Assembly: GCA_910578555.1 (NCBI GenBank)
Contig: CAJTPS010000017.1
Location: forward strand, 17,081 to 81,080
Source: an uncultured Lachnospiraceae bacterium
Lineage (GTDB): Bacteria > Bacillota > Clostridia > Lachnospirales > Lachnospiraceae
Direction: 5' to 3'
DNA: 64,000 nt
Position 1 is the stretch's first letter. Every line of letters starts with the position of its first letter. The translations under genes were made by a program, and so were the position numbers. Under the pieces are notes generated by a model that searched no databases, was not told where the DNA came from, and worked only from the letters and a program-made list of their open reading frames with translations. Of this stretch, positions 34,804 through 42,853 are shown one piece after another.

Positions 34804-36704
34804 GTCATCTCCTTCGCGTGAGTTTCAATAAATTCAATTTCCTTTGCGTCCAGACCGTATTTCTTGTAAAGCTGCTGGTCGATTTCGGGAATAGATTTTG
34901 TCCAGTCAATGTCGGAGGCAGAAGTAAAATCTTGAAGAGGAACCATACGCCATGTATCACGGTTATTGTCTTGCGTGATTTTGAGAATGCCGAGCATTAC
35001 TCGGGCAAATTTTGTTTTCACATATTTCAAAGTATTTTCTGCCTCAATCTGGGAGCTAAATGCTCCTATACCAATAAAAGTTTGCGTGTATCCTTCGTCA
35101 GGTTTAGCAACAACAGGGGTGCTAAGTATTTCGCCAACAGAGCCGACACCATTTACACGAACAACAAGGACTTTCCATTTATTGAGATTTTCGTGGGATG
35201 TATCAGTAAATCGAATAGGAAAGTATCTCCACTGGCGTTTATTCTTTATGACCCCCAAAACTGAGATGTCGCTCTCCTCCCGCCTTTGCTCGGTAAAGAG
35301 TGAAACTTTCTCAAAAATATTATTTCTAAATCGCTTGTCTTTCCCATTACTACCGATAACAGTTCTAAACTCTGGATAGGCCCGATATAATTCGTCCAAA
35401 TTGAAACGGTTCTGAACATAAATAATGCTCATCAAACTGCCGCCTTCTTCTTTAGGTGCAGCCTTGTGCATGATTGTGTTCAGTTCTGTATATGGTGAAA
35501 ATATTTCGATTGGGTCAAACACCCGAACACTATCGTGATATGTAATCGCAACGCCGCCTTTGATTTCCGTGTTCGCAAAAATCTTGCTTGCATCCTGTTC
35601 ATAATGTAGTACTTTCAAATGTGGGTCAGAGAGCATTTTTTGATTCCATGCCTTGGGGGTAGAACCGGCATTGAAAAGAAAACGGGCAGGGTGGATCAAC
35701 TCCACTTTGTCCGCAACTTTATAAGCGCCATCCAAAAACAGGTGATAAATTGGCGGCGCATAGCCCTTATTTTCACCCAAAGTTTCATCCTGATACGGCG
35801 GATTTCCAATCACAAAATCAAACTTCATCGCCCGTTTCCCCCTTGTTGGTAATGCTGAATATTCAACGCTCCCGCCGCCAAGCCAGTTATAGACCCGGCA
35901 GCGCGGTTGTTTATTTTCTTTATCAGGCTCGGAAATCCCATCCAAAAACTCAAACAGGTTAAATTGCCGGAACTCCTCCTCGGCGGTACTGTACGGAATG
36001 GTCCCATGTAGTCCGTCCATCTGCCACACATTCCAGACGATTGCCGTGATGAGCTTCCCATATTCGGAAAGGGTGGGCTTCCGCCGCCAGCGTTCCCACA
36101 GGTATTCCTCAAAGGTCATCAGCAGGTTGACACGGGCGATCAGGAGATTGTCCCCCTGAAACTCATAGCCATAAGTTGCGTGAAACGCTCGAAAAGTCCA
36201 TTTCAGCCATTCTTCTTCCGTTTGGGTGTTCTCGTTCACTGTCCGCAGTTTCCGGTCCAGCAGGCCGATGCGATCTGGAACAGGGATAGCTTCGCCGCTT
36301 TCCACATCGTACCGGCTCACCAGAAACGGGGCCTCCCCGCAGGTGATCTCCAGCACACGGGCATCTACATACTTCTGCCAGCGGGCTTTGCTGTCCCACA
36401 TCTCATCGGCGTAGCCGCACATCTTCCGGCACACCCACAGGGGCGTGGAGACTTCCCCATGCTGCCGTGTCCGGCTGGACTGCTGCTCCAGCTCCTTCCG
36501 GGCGCGGGTCTTGATAACGCTGGCGTTAGGGCCGGTGATTAGCTCCGGCATGATCTCCTCGTTGCGCCCATAGCGGGGGCCGAGAGCGGTATAAGCGTCT
36601 GTGGCCCACATGATGCGCTTTCCGATGGTCTTATCCAACAGCAGCTTGTCCAAAATGCCCAAGGAGTGAAGCTTCAGAATGTCGTCCTGGATGTTGAGTA
36701 TCAT
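34800..36704 (-). CDS. Eco57I-type N6-adenine DNA methylase with specificity domain
   Basis: 634 residues. Motif I is VLEITCGEAPFLV (near 117-129) and the catalytic motif IV is FVIGNPPYQDE (near 297-307). The remaining 300 residues, including the region around KNKRQWRYFPIRFTD, probably form the target-recognition domain. The start has GGAGGAGGGG upstream. It is the promoter-proximal gene of a two-gene operon; its stop overlaps the start of the GIY-YIG/helicase fusion (ATGA). The two together look like a restriction-modification system with modification and specificity here and cleavage/translocation in the partner. Target sequence is unknown. Confidence 0.86.
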   Translation of the reverse strand: MILNIQDDILKLHSLGILDKLLLDKTIGKRIMWATDAYTALGPRYGRNEEIMPELITGPNASVIKTRARKELEQQSSRTRQHGEVSTPLWVCRKMCGYADEMWDSKARWQKYVDARVLEITCGEAPFLVSRYDVESGEAIPVPDRIGLLDRKLRTVNENTQTEEEWLKWTFRAFHATYGYEFQGDNLLIARVNLLMTFEEYLWERWRRKPTLSEYGKLITAIVWNVWQMDGLHGTIPYSTAEEEFRQFNLFEFLDGISEPDKENKQPRCRVYNWLGGGSVEYSALPTRGKRAMKFDFVIGNPPYQDETLGENKGYAPPIYHLFLDGAYKVADKVELIHPARFLFNAGSTPKAWNQKMLSDPHLKVLHYEQDASKIFANTEIKGGVAITYHDSVRVFDPIEIFSPYTELNTIMHKAAPKEEGGSLMSIIYVQNRFNLDELYRAYPEFRTVIGSNGKDKRFRNNIFEKVSLFTEQRREESDISVLGVIKNKRQWRYFPIRFTDTSHENLNKWKVLVVRVNGVGSVGEILSTPVVAKPDEGYTQTFIGIGAFSSQIEAENTLKYVKTKFARVMLGILKITQDNNRDTWRMVPLQDFTSASDIDWTKSIPEIDQQLYKKYGLDAKEIEFIETHAKEMT

Positions 36705-36726
36705 TCCGCCCCTCCTCCTGGGCCTA

Positions 36727-36882
36727 CGGAATGGTGTAGGTTTCCGCGGCCTTGGAGAGGTAAGATTTTCATTTGCTGTTCCGCAAAGAAATTCACGAAA
36801 TAGCTATGGAAAATTTACCGTTGCTGTGGTATACTCTGAGCAAGCAAGAAAATGGGCGTTTACGGAAACCTACACCTTTCCG
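36727..36882. repeat. 20-bp inverted repeat pair beside the small serine recombinase gene
   Basis: CGGAATGGTGTAGGTTTCCG at 36727-36746 and CGGAAACCTACACCTTTCCG at 36863-36882 are complementary at 19 of 20 positions, 116 bp apart. The right copy is the loop-side stem of the recombinase terminator. The pair is head-to-head, as inversion substrates of serine recombinases are, and lies between the recombinase and the methylase operon. It may be a recombination or binding site. Confidence 0.55.
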
Positions 36883-36896
36883 CAGAAACGCCCATT
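36851..36896 (-). terminator. Terminator of the small serine recombinase gene
   Basis: On the minus strand AATGGGCGTTT and AAACGCCCATT (36851-36861 / 36886-36896) form a perfect 11-bp outer stem, continued by an inner CGGAAA/TTTCCG stem, followed by TTTTCTT. The stem includes the last base of the recombinase stop codon. Confidence 0.8.
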
Positions 36897-37504
36897 TACG
36901 GTAATATGGCTTTTCCGTAGACCGCCGCTTTGTCACGAAAGGTGGACAGCGGCAGCCCGCAGGCTCTTGCCGCAGTTGTGCAGGTAATCTCACCACTTTT
37001 CCAGCGTTGATAGTTCTCATGGAAGTTTTCTGGCAGCGGCAGAGGCGGTCTGCCAAAGCGGATGCCCTTAGCCTTTGCCGCCGCGATGCCCTCCGCCTGT
37101 CGTTGGCGGATGTTGGTGCGCTCATTCTCCGCCACGAAGGACAGCACTTGCAGGACAATATCGCTGAGGAATGTCCCCATCAGGTCCTTGCCCCGGCGGG
37201 TGTCCAATAGCGGCATATCCAGTACCACGATGTCGATACCCTTTTCTTTCGTGAGGATGCGCCACTGTTCCAGAATTTCGCCATAATTCCGCCCCAACCG
37301 GTCGATGCTCTTGATGTAGAGCAGATCGCCCGGCTTGAGTTTTTTCACCAGCTTCTTGTACTGGGGCCGGTTGAAGTCCTTGCCGGACTGCTTATCCATA
37401 AAGATGTTCTTTTCGGGAACAGCCATTTCGCACAATGCGATCAACTGGCGATCCTCGTTCTGTTCCCTGGTGCTGACCCGGATGTAGCCGTAGATGTTTG
37501 ACAA
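36896..37504 (-). CDS. Small serine recombinase, resolvase/invertase family
   Basis: 202 residues. Catalytic Ser in YGYIRVSTREQNEDRQ (near residue 11), conserved SIDRLGRNYGEILEQW, LDTRRGKDLMGTF, the long E-helix region AENERTNIRQRQAEGIAAAK, and a C-terminal HTH (TCTTAARACGLPLSTFRDKA) with a GRPP hinge. All catalytic residues appear intact. It is divergent from the hairpin cluster on its 5' side and has an inverted-repeat pair on its 3' side. Its job in the element is unknown: cointegrate resolution, DNA inversion or control of the cargo are all possible. Confidence 0.92.
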   Translation of the reverse strand: MSNIYGYIRVSTREQNEDRQLIALCEMAVPEKNIFMDKQSGKDFNRPQYKKLVKKLKPGDLLYIKSIDRLGRNYGEILEQWRILTKEKGIDIVVLDMPLLDTRRGKDLMGTFLSDIVLQVLSFVAENERTNIRQRQAEGIAAAKAKGIRFGRPPLPLPENFHENYQRWKSGEITCTTAARACGLPLSTFRDKAAVYGKAILP

Positions 37505-37550
37505 TTTCTCACCTCCGCTGTTCGATTTCCTTTCACTGTGCTATGCTAAA

Positions 37551-37898
37551 GTGGTGCGGGTCAAAACGACCCGCACCACAATACCGAAAATTAGCGGATA
37601 ACTTTTCTCCGTTGATCCTATGCTGCGACAGTTGGTGGTAACCAATGTGGTCACCACCACAAATTTCGGAAGCCGCTACCGAAAAGCGTTTCTTCCTCGA
37701 AAAAGTGGTGCGGACAGAATTTGTTCGCACCATATTGGCAGTATCAGTGGTTCGTTTTGAACCACTGATTTTGCTATGTGACCAAATTGATCACTTACCA
37801 GGTCAACAGCTCAAAATGAACCGTTGCTCCAGAAAGATATGGTAAAGGGTCATTTTGACCATTACAAAAATCAGATGACCAGTTTGGTCACCTGATTT
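37551..37898. repeat. Cluster of seven hairpins/palindromes (393-bp gene-free region)
   Basis: H1 GTGGTGCGGGTC-AAAAC-complement, perfect 12 bp (37551-37579). H2 GGTGGT-a-ACC/GGT-c-ACCACC (37634-37658). H3 TGGTGCG-ACA/TGT-CGCACCA (37706-37732). H4 ATCAGTGGTTC-GTTTT-complement, perfect 11 bp (37743-37769). H5 GTGACCAAATTGATCAC (37778-37794). H6 GGTCA-TTT-TGACC (37848-37860). H7 AAATCAG-TGACCA-GTT-TGGTCA-CTGATTT (37868-37898). Stems share TGGTGCG or TGGTCA cores. H7 also ends the HTH gene transcript. The region lies between the recombinase and an HTH gene and could hold recombination, replication or partition sites. Confidence 0.8.
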
Positions 37899-38128
37899 CA
37901 CCGTTCACGCTTCTTCCAGATGATATCATAGCCCAGCGCGTCGGCCAGCTCCACAGCCTCGCCGTAGCGGAGGGAACCGCGCCGCAGTTTACCGGATAAG
38001 TTGGGAACACTGGCGCTCCAGCCATACTCGTCCGACAGATAGTCCACCACTTCCGTCATGGTCATGCCAGCCCGGACGATATAAGACTTGATTTCGTTTC
38101 GATAAGCTTCTGCTTTTTTCATGCTCAT
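37898..38128 (-). CDS. Small helix-turn-helix regulator (DUF6471-like)
   Basis: 76 residues from the ATG at 38128 (MSMKKAEAYRNEIK; AGAGGAG upstream; ATG 38122 is an alternative). It contains one HTH domain reading IVRAGMTMTEVVDYLSDEYG then ASVPNLSGKLRRGSLRYGEA, similar to short XRE-like regulators of mobile elements. The extended frame to 38230 has no ribosome site. It ends in hairpin H7. Its targets may be the adjacent hairpins, but this is only positional. Confidence 0.7.
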   Translation of the reverse strand: MSMKKAEAYRNEIKSYIVRAGMTMTEVVDYLSDEYGWSASVPNLSGKLRRGSLRYGEAVELADALGYDIIWKKRER

Positions 38129-38692
38129 GGGAAAGTTTCTCCTCTCTTTCTGTTCGCTCTGTGGTATAATGGGTATGCGAATATGCGATGCCTGTTCGCC
38201 GCAGAGCGTTGTTTGGTGATATTGGGTCATGCGTTCAGATTTTCACTTGTGATGCCTTGCCCACATAGGCGGCCATTCGACTTTGCCGGTGAGTGTGCTT
38301 TTTTATTGAATAGAGAAAAGGTGTACCGGACAGCATACCACATTCACCATTGGGCGCAGCGCTCTTTGATACAGATACAGATACGCAAACAGCCGATTGT
38401 TTGCGGATTTCACAAGGCTTGAATCTGAACTGCGATTTTAAGGCGCCGTTCTCCCCGAATGCCGTTCCTGCCCGGAATCTCATCCCGGCGTATCGCTTCC
38501 CTTGGTGCGCTCATATCGTGACGGCACTTCGCCGGAAAGCATATCCCATTCGGACGGTCATGCAATTTTCAAGGTTCAGTGGTGTGTATCAGGTACATTG
38601 TAGCGAAAAAATGCGCCCCTTCCCGTATATCCAAGAGGATGGAAAAGGGCGGTAAATCGGCGTGATTTCCACGCTTATGGACGGAGGTAGAG
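38129..38692. other. 564-bp region without a supported gene
   Basis: Divergent promoter space between the two HTH genes. I see a triple hexamer GATACA-GATACA-GATACG at 38368-38385 and a weak GCCCCTTCC/GGAA-AGGGC stem at about 38615-38650, just before the XRE gene. Open frames here have neither ribosome sites nor recognisable sequence. Confidence 0.5.
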
Positions 38693-39532
38693 ATGGAAGC
38701 AAAATTGACCATACAAGAGCGTTTTAAAGACCTGCGGGTTGTTGACCGGGGTTTGAGCCTGGAACAGCTTGCAGAGCAGACAGGGCTTTCCAAATCCGCC
38801 CTTGGTAAATATGAATCTGAGGATTTCAAGGATATAAGCCCCTTTGCCATCGTGACGCTGGCGAAGTTCTACGGCGTGTCTACCGACTATCTGCTTGGTC
38901 TGACAGAAAACAAAAATCCCGCAAACGCAGAGCTACAAGCCCTGCATCTGCGGGATGATGCGGTAGATGCGATACGGGATGGGAAATATAATAAGCGGCT
39001 GCTGTCTGAGTTGCTGGTGCATGACAAATTTCAGCAGTTAATGGTCGATGCCGAGGTCTATGTTGACCGGATCGCCGACAGCAGGATCAACGATATGAAT
39101 GCCATGCTTGAAGCGGTGCGCCAGCAGATTATTCAGCAGTATGCTACAGAGGATGGAGATTTGCATACCCGAACGCTGGCTCTCGCTCAAATCCAAACAG
39201 CGGAGTATTTCAAACAGGTGCTGTCTGATGATCTGATAGGTATTCTATCGGACATCAGAGAAGCCCACAAGCAGGATGCCACCACCGCAGACGAGGAGTC
39301 CACCGCCGAAGCCGTCAGCGAGTATTTACAGACCGCTATGAGTTATGAGGGCAGCCCGCAGGAAAAACAGGCCAGAGTTTATCTTGCGGGGCTGGGCATT
39401 GACTATGGCGCTATATCTAAAGAAGAATTTGTAACGCTGATTGGAATTTTGCAAAAATCCAAGAAACTGAAAATTAAGCAAGCCAATCAACGAGGCAAAA
39501 AACGGAGGAAATATGAAATTATCAAAGATTAA
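38693..39532 (+). CDS. XRE-family transcriptional regulator with long helical C-terminus
   Basis: 279 residues; GGAGG at 38683-38687 precedes the ATG. The N-terminal HTH (LSLEQLAEQTGLSKSALGKY then FAIVTLAKFYGVSTDYLLGL) is a standard XRE domain. The remaining 200 residues are helical with a basic tail (KKLKIKQANQRGKKRRKYEI). Such regulators often sit upstream of cargo genes in Clostridia elements. Its last 20 bases overlap the start of the GajA/GajB-like relic, so it would have driven or controlled that gene. Confidence 0.88.
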   Translation: MEAKLTIQERFKDLRVVDRGLSLEQLAEQTGLSKSALGKYESEDFKDISPFAIVTLAKFYGVSTDYLLGLTENKNPANAELQALHLRDDAVDAIRDGKYNKRLLSELLVHDKFQQLMVDAEVYVDRIADSRINDMNAMLEAVRQQIIQQYATEDGDLHTRTLALAQIQTAEYFKQVLSDDLIGILSDIREAHKQDATTADEESTAEAVSEYLQTAMSYEGSPQEKQARVYLAGLGIDYGAISKEEFVTLIGILQKSKKLKIKQANQRGKKRRKYEIIKD

Positions 39533-40784
39533 AATTAAAAATTATAGACTCCTGATTGATGCTGAACTGGAGGTTGACTCCCAAACAACACTGATTGTTG
39601 GGCGCAATAATACTGCCAAAACATCTTGCTTCGAATGTATCTGCAATGTGTTGAATGGAAATCCTTTTTCATTTAACGACTATCCCTTGCAAAAACGGGA
39701 GAATCTCTATACCAAGATAGCTTTATTTATGGAGAAAAAGCTTACTCTTGAACAACTTTATGAGCAGTTAGAACCAATATCTATAGAGTTACTAGTGGAT
39801 TATACTTTGGATGATCCGGATGAGAACTTGGGTGCATTGTCTCCTTTTATAAATTTCTTCATTGCGGAAAATAAAGGACCCCAATTTGGATTCTTTGGTG
39901 ATGCATGGCAAACAATATACCAATCCAATAAGGCGTGTGGGGCTATAGAGCATAATAATCTTATGAATACTGTTGAACCCGTTTATAAAGCCCTGGAAAC
40001 ATCAAATATGCAATTGCTTTTTGATGCTCTCGAAATAAAGCGATATCCGATTACTAAAAAGTCCGAAAAAGCCAGATGGAAAAATTTTCATAAACAACTA
40101 AAAGAGGTTAGAAGGAAAAAAGCTATCGATGTTTTTGAGTTAGTCAATCAATCAAACTTGATTCCTGTACCTCCCAAACTGGAAGGGTATTATCGTCTGT
40201 ATTGCGATGCTCCTGAAACAATCTATGCCGCAGACACTACAATCCAATCGTTTTTAAATTTGGATTATGCACAGTTCGTAACGGCAATTGACTTTATGTA
40301 TCCAGATGCAATGTTTTCAACTGAACATGGCGTCAAAGGAGAAGAGTACGATAATGTAGTCTTTGTTATTGGAAGAGGGTGGAATCAGTACCAATTTGAA
40401 GTCTATGCGCCGATGATAACAGGGCAATCTGCCATTCCAACCGGAAAACAGGCATCATATGAACGAAACCGAAACCTTTTCTATGTATGTTGTTCAAGAC
40501 CGAAAAAAAGATTATTCTTATTCATATCCATACCAATAGAACCAACTTTTCGATCCTTTTTAGTTGAACTTGTTGGAGAGCAGAATATATTTACTTATAG
40601 TCAATACCTCGAGTCAAACATGAAATAAGCTGAATATGATGTCGATAGATATACCTGTAAAATCAAGGGAACCCCAATCCATCCGTTAGGCCAACTGATG
40701 AAGAAAGAAAAATTTGGTAGTTTCAAATTAAAGGCGCATGAAAGAGATACACTTATCCGTATGAAAAAGCAAAAAGCAAGCTGA
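39513..40784 (+). pseudogene. GajA/OLD-like ATPase fused to UvrD/GajB-like helicase fragments (Gabija-type relic)
   Basis: A 371-residue frame (to 40628) with CGGAGG upstream. Residues 1-120 are the start of an OLD/RecF-type ATPase (KIKIKNYRLLIDAELEVDS, P-loop GRNNTAKTS at 30-38). From about 122 the sequence becomes the middle of a UvrD-type helicase: FGFFGDAWQTIYQ (motif III) at 126-138, then motif V (FSTEHGVKGEEYDNVVFVIG, 268-287) and motif VI (YERNRNLFYVCCSRPKKRL). Helicase motifs I, II and IV are missing. The Gabija defense system is an OLD-like GajA followed by a UvrD-like GajB, so this looks like that pair fused by internal deletion. After the TAA at 40626 the same frame reads on for 51 codons (AEYDVDRYTCKIKGTPIHPL ...) to a TGA at 40782. 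The region is AT-rich compared with the rest of the element. Confidence 0.65.
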
Positions 40785-40809
40785 GTATCGGTTGATTTGA
40801 TACTCAGCT
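40779..40809 (-). terminator. Terminator of the DUF6061 gene
   Basis: AGCTGAGTATC (40779-40789) pairs perfectly with GATACTCAGCT (40799-40809); on the minus strand it is followed by TGCTTTTTGCTTTTTC. It also closes the converging relic. Confidence 0.75.
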
Positions 40810-40823
40810 CGCTTACTATAAAA

Positions 40824-41081
40824 TTAGGAATTGCCTTCAATTCCGCTGTGCGGGCCGGAAACCTGTCTGAGATAACCTTCCAGATTGCCGCAGAGAACCA
40901 ACTCCGCATAGTCCAAAGGGGCGTTATAGATAAGCCAGTCCAATTCGGAACGGGCGTTGACGCTCATAGCAACCTCCCTCTCGACCTCGGCACAGTCAAT
41001 AGAAATCATACTCCTGTCCGCATAGCGCAATTCGACATTGCCGGTGTCGATGTTAAACTCGCACGATAACAGCTTGTTCAT
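40824..41081 (-). CDS. DUF6061-like small protein
   Basis: 85 residues from the ATG at 41081, with CGGAGG 8 nt before it. Sequence MNKLLSCEFNIDTGNVELRY followed by DCAEVEREVAMSVNARSEL and YNAPLDYAELVL resembles DUF6061 proteins that recur in Firmicutes mobile elements. No membrane segment or motif gives a function. It is the last gene at the right end of the element and is transcribed toward the relic. Confidence 0.65.
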   Translation of the reverse strand: MNKLLSCEFNIDTGNVELRYADRSMISIDCAEVEREVAMSVNARSELDWLIYNAPLDYAELVLCGNLEGYLRQVSGPHSGIEGNS

Positions 41082-41196
41082 AGTGGAACCTCCGTAAAAC
41101 CTTGCATTTTGTAACCAATCCTGACTGACAGTTGCCATTCGTTTTTTGATTACTGTTTTACGGACACCCACCTAATGCCACAACCGGTCTTTTCTT

Positions 41197-41276
41197 AATT
41201 CCTTCCGCCTTTTCAAGTTTGCGAAGCAAATCTCGCAATTCCTTCCGTTTTTTCGAGTCCGCGAAGCGGAACTCGC
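41197..41276 (+). repeat. Two tandem 40-bp direct repeats at the right end of the mobile element
   Basis: 41197-41236 and 41237-41276 are 40-bp units that each begin AATTCCTTCCG and contain TTTTC[AG]AGT[TC][TC]GCGAAGC. A third related copy is at 27339-27371. The second unit forms a hairpin around GCGAAGC. They probably are host repeats into which the element inserted, or the junction itself. A palindrome AATCGAAC-TT-GTTCGATT follows at 41277-41294 just before the transporter stop codon. Confidence 0.6.
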
Positions 41277-41296
41277 AATCGAACTTGTTCGATTTG

Positions 41297-42610
41297 TTAT
41301 TTTAATTTCGCCTTCTCCTCTATGCTCATCGGGCGTACAAGGAAGATGCTCATGAGCAGTGCGATGATATAGAGTACAATCGTTAAGTACAATACGTTCT
41401 GATATCCCACAGGGTTGATGTCGTTGCCGTGGGAGTCAGTGATAAATTCACCTGTTTTATTGACGATCAGATTGGCAACCTGATTACCGGTAAGACCGGC
41501 GAAAGCCCATGCGGATAAGGTGATGCCGTGCAGCGCGCTGATGCTGCCCATGCCGTAATGATCGGACAGAAGCGTAGGCACGTTGGAGAAACCGCCGCCG
41601 TAACCTGCATTGACTACGAAGATCAGTCCCAGCACCAGAACTGTCAGCAGGATATTGCCCTGACCGTTCTTGATACCGCCTGTCAGCATTACCAGTCCGG
41701 TAAATACAATTGACAGAATGAAAATCAGCTTGTAGATCGTGTTACGGTCCTTCATCGTATCCGCCCATGCGGAGAAACCGAGACGTCCGCCGGCATTAAA
41801 GACTGCGGAGACTGTGGAGATCACGCCGACAGCGCCGGCAAGACCGATACATTTCACGATCATCTTTTCCTGAGAGATCAGTGCAAGACCGCAGGTGATG
41901 TTGATGTAGAACATCAGCCAGATACCGATATAGTTGGCAACGGGTCTTGTCTTGATGACGGAGAGGATGCCCTGACCCTTCTCTTTCTTCTGCGGCTCAT
42001 GCCAGCCTTCGGGTTTCTTGAGCAGGATGTGTCCTGCGAACATCATAACGAAGTATACGACTGCCAGGATCAGGAACATCTTGTAGATGCCGCCGTCGCC
42101 GAGGTTGTCAAGCATAGCCTGCATGATCGGGCTTGCAATCGCCTTGGCAGCGCCGAAACCGGCAACCGCGAGACCGGTAGCGAGACCTTTACGGTCCTCA
42201 AACCAGAGCATGAGCGTCTTGACCGGAGACAAATATCCGGTTCCAAGGCCGATACCCATGATAAAACCGTAGCAGACATAGATACCGATGAGTGCCAGCG
42301 GACTGGCCTGATGCTGACCGCCGTAGTAGATGAAGAATCCGGTACCCGCCATACCTGCCGCAAAGCAGATCGAGGCGATGAGTGAAGATTTATGTATGTC
42401 CTTCTCTACCACATTTCCCAGGAATGCCGCCGACATGCCGAGGAAGAAAATGGCGAAGCTGAATGCCCACTCCGTTGCGCCCTTGGAGAAACCGATGTAA
42501 TCCGCAATTTCCTGGCTGAATATGGACCAGCAGTAGACCGTACCGATACTGCAATGCAGCAGAAGCGCCGGAATAGCGGCACATACCCATTTGTTTTGAC
42601 TTGTTTTCAT
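41297..42610 (-). CDS. MFS transporter, OFA (oxalate/formate antiporter) family
   Basis: 437 residues, 12 predicted membrane helices. N-terminal signature LLLHCSIGTVYCWSIFSQEI, loop EDRKGLATGLAVAGFGAAKA between helices 4 and 5, and AVFNAGGRLGFSAWADTMKD are typical of the OFA family. Substrate cannot be read from sequence; clostridial members include carboxylate (oxalate, formate, lactate, pyruvate) exchangers. AAAGGACTC lies upstream of the ATG. It is transcribed toward the mobile element, whose insertion just after its stop leaves the gene intact. Confidence 0.9.
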   Translation of the reverse strand: MKTSQNKWVCAAIPALLLHCSIGTVYCWSIFSQEIADYIGFSKGATEWAFSFAIFFLGMSAAFLGNVVEKDIHKSSLIASICFAAGMAGTGFFIYYGGQHQASPLALIGIYVCYGFIMGIGLGTGYLSPVKTLMLWFEDRKGLATGLAVAGFGAAKAIASPIMQAMLDNLGDGGIYKMFLILAVVYFVMMFAGHILLKKPEGWHEPQKKEKGQGILSVIKTRPVANYIGIWLMFYINITCGLALISQEKMIVKCIGLAGAVGVISTVSAVFNAGGRLGFSAWADTMKDRNTIYKLIFILSIVFTGLVMLTGGIKNGQGNILLTVLVLGLIFVVNAGYGGGFSNVPTLLSDHYGMGSISALHGITLSAWAFAGLTGNQVANLIVNKTGEFITDSHGNDINPVGYQNVLYLTIVLYIIALLMSIFLVRPMSIEEKAKLK

Positions 42611-42853
42611 TGTGTAAGAGTCCTTTCTTATGTTATAGAAATATACCGTAGCAAATTCACTTTTTTTATTTTAACCCGAATAATGGAAAAATTCAAGGTG
42701 CGAAGCGCAATTTGACTATGTATATCAGTGGCGCGCGGCATAAAATAACCGATGCGGTACACAATAGTCTCATACTAGGAAAATTTTTGAATTATTGAGT
42801 CAGTGAACCGCCATGCCGTGTCAGACCGGCAGCGGTCCGGAACGGAGGAGATT

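Larger units (their letters stand above)
27372..41196. mobile_element. Integrative mobilizable element (TnpX-type recombinase, MobQ relaxase, defense cargo)
   Basis: About 13.8 kb. A TnpX-type large serine recombinase reads out toward the left end. Next come a TnpW-like gene, a MobL relaxase, a DUF3847 gene and an oriT. The rest is cargo: a restriction-modification-like pair, a small serine recombinase with a hairpin cluster, two HTH genes, a GajA/GajB-like relic and a DUF6061 gene. No type IV secretion genes are present, so transfer would depend on a helper. Base composition is GC-richer than neighbours for most genes but clearly AT-rich in the 39.5-40.8 kb relic. The ends are set by flanking direct repeats and are approximate. 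Confidence 0.8.
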
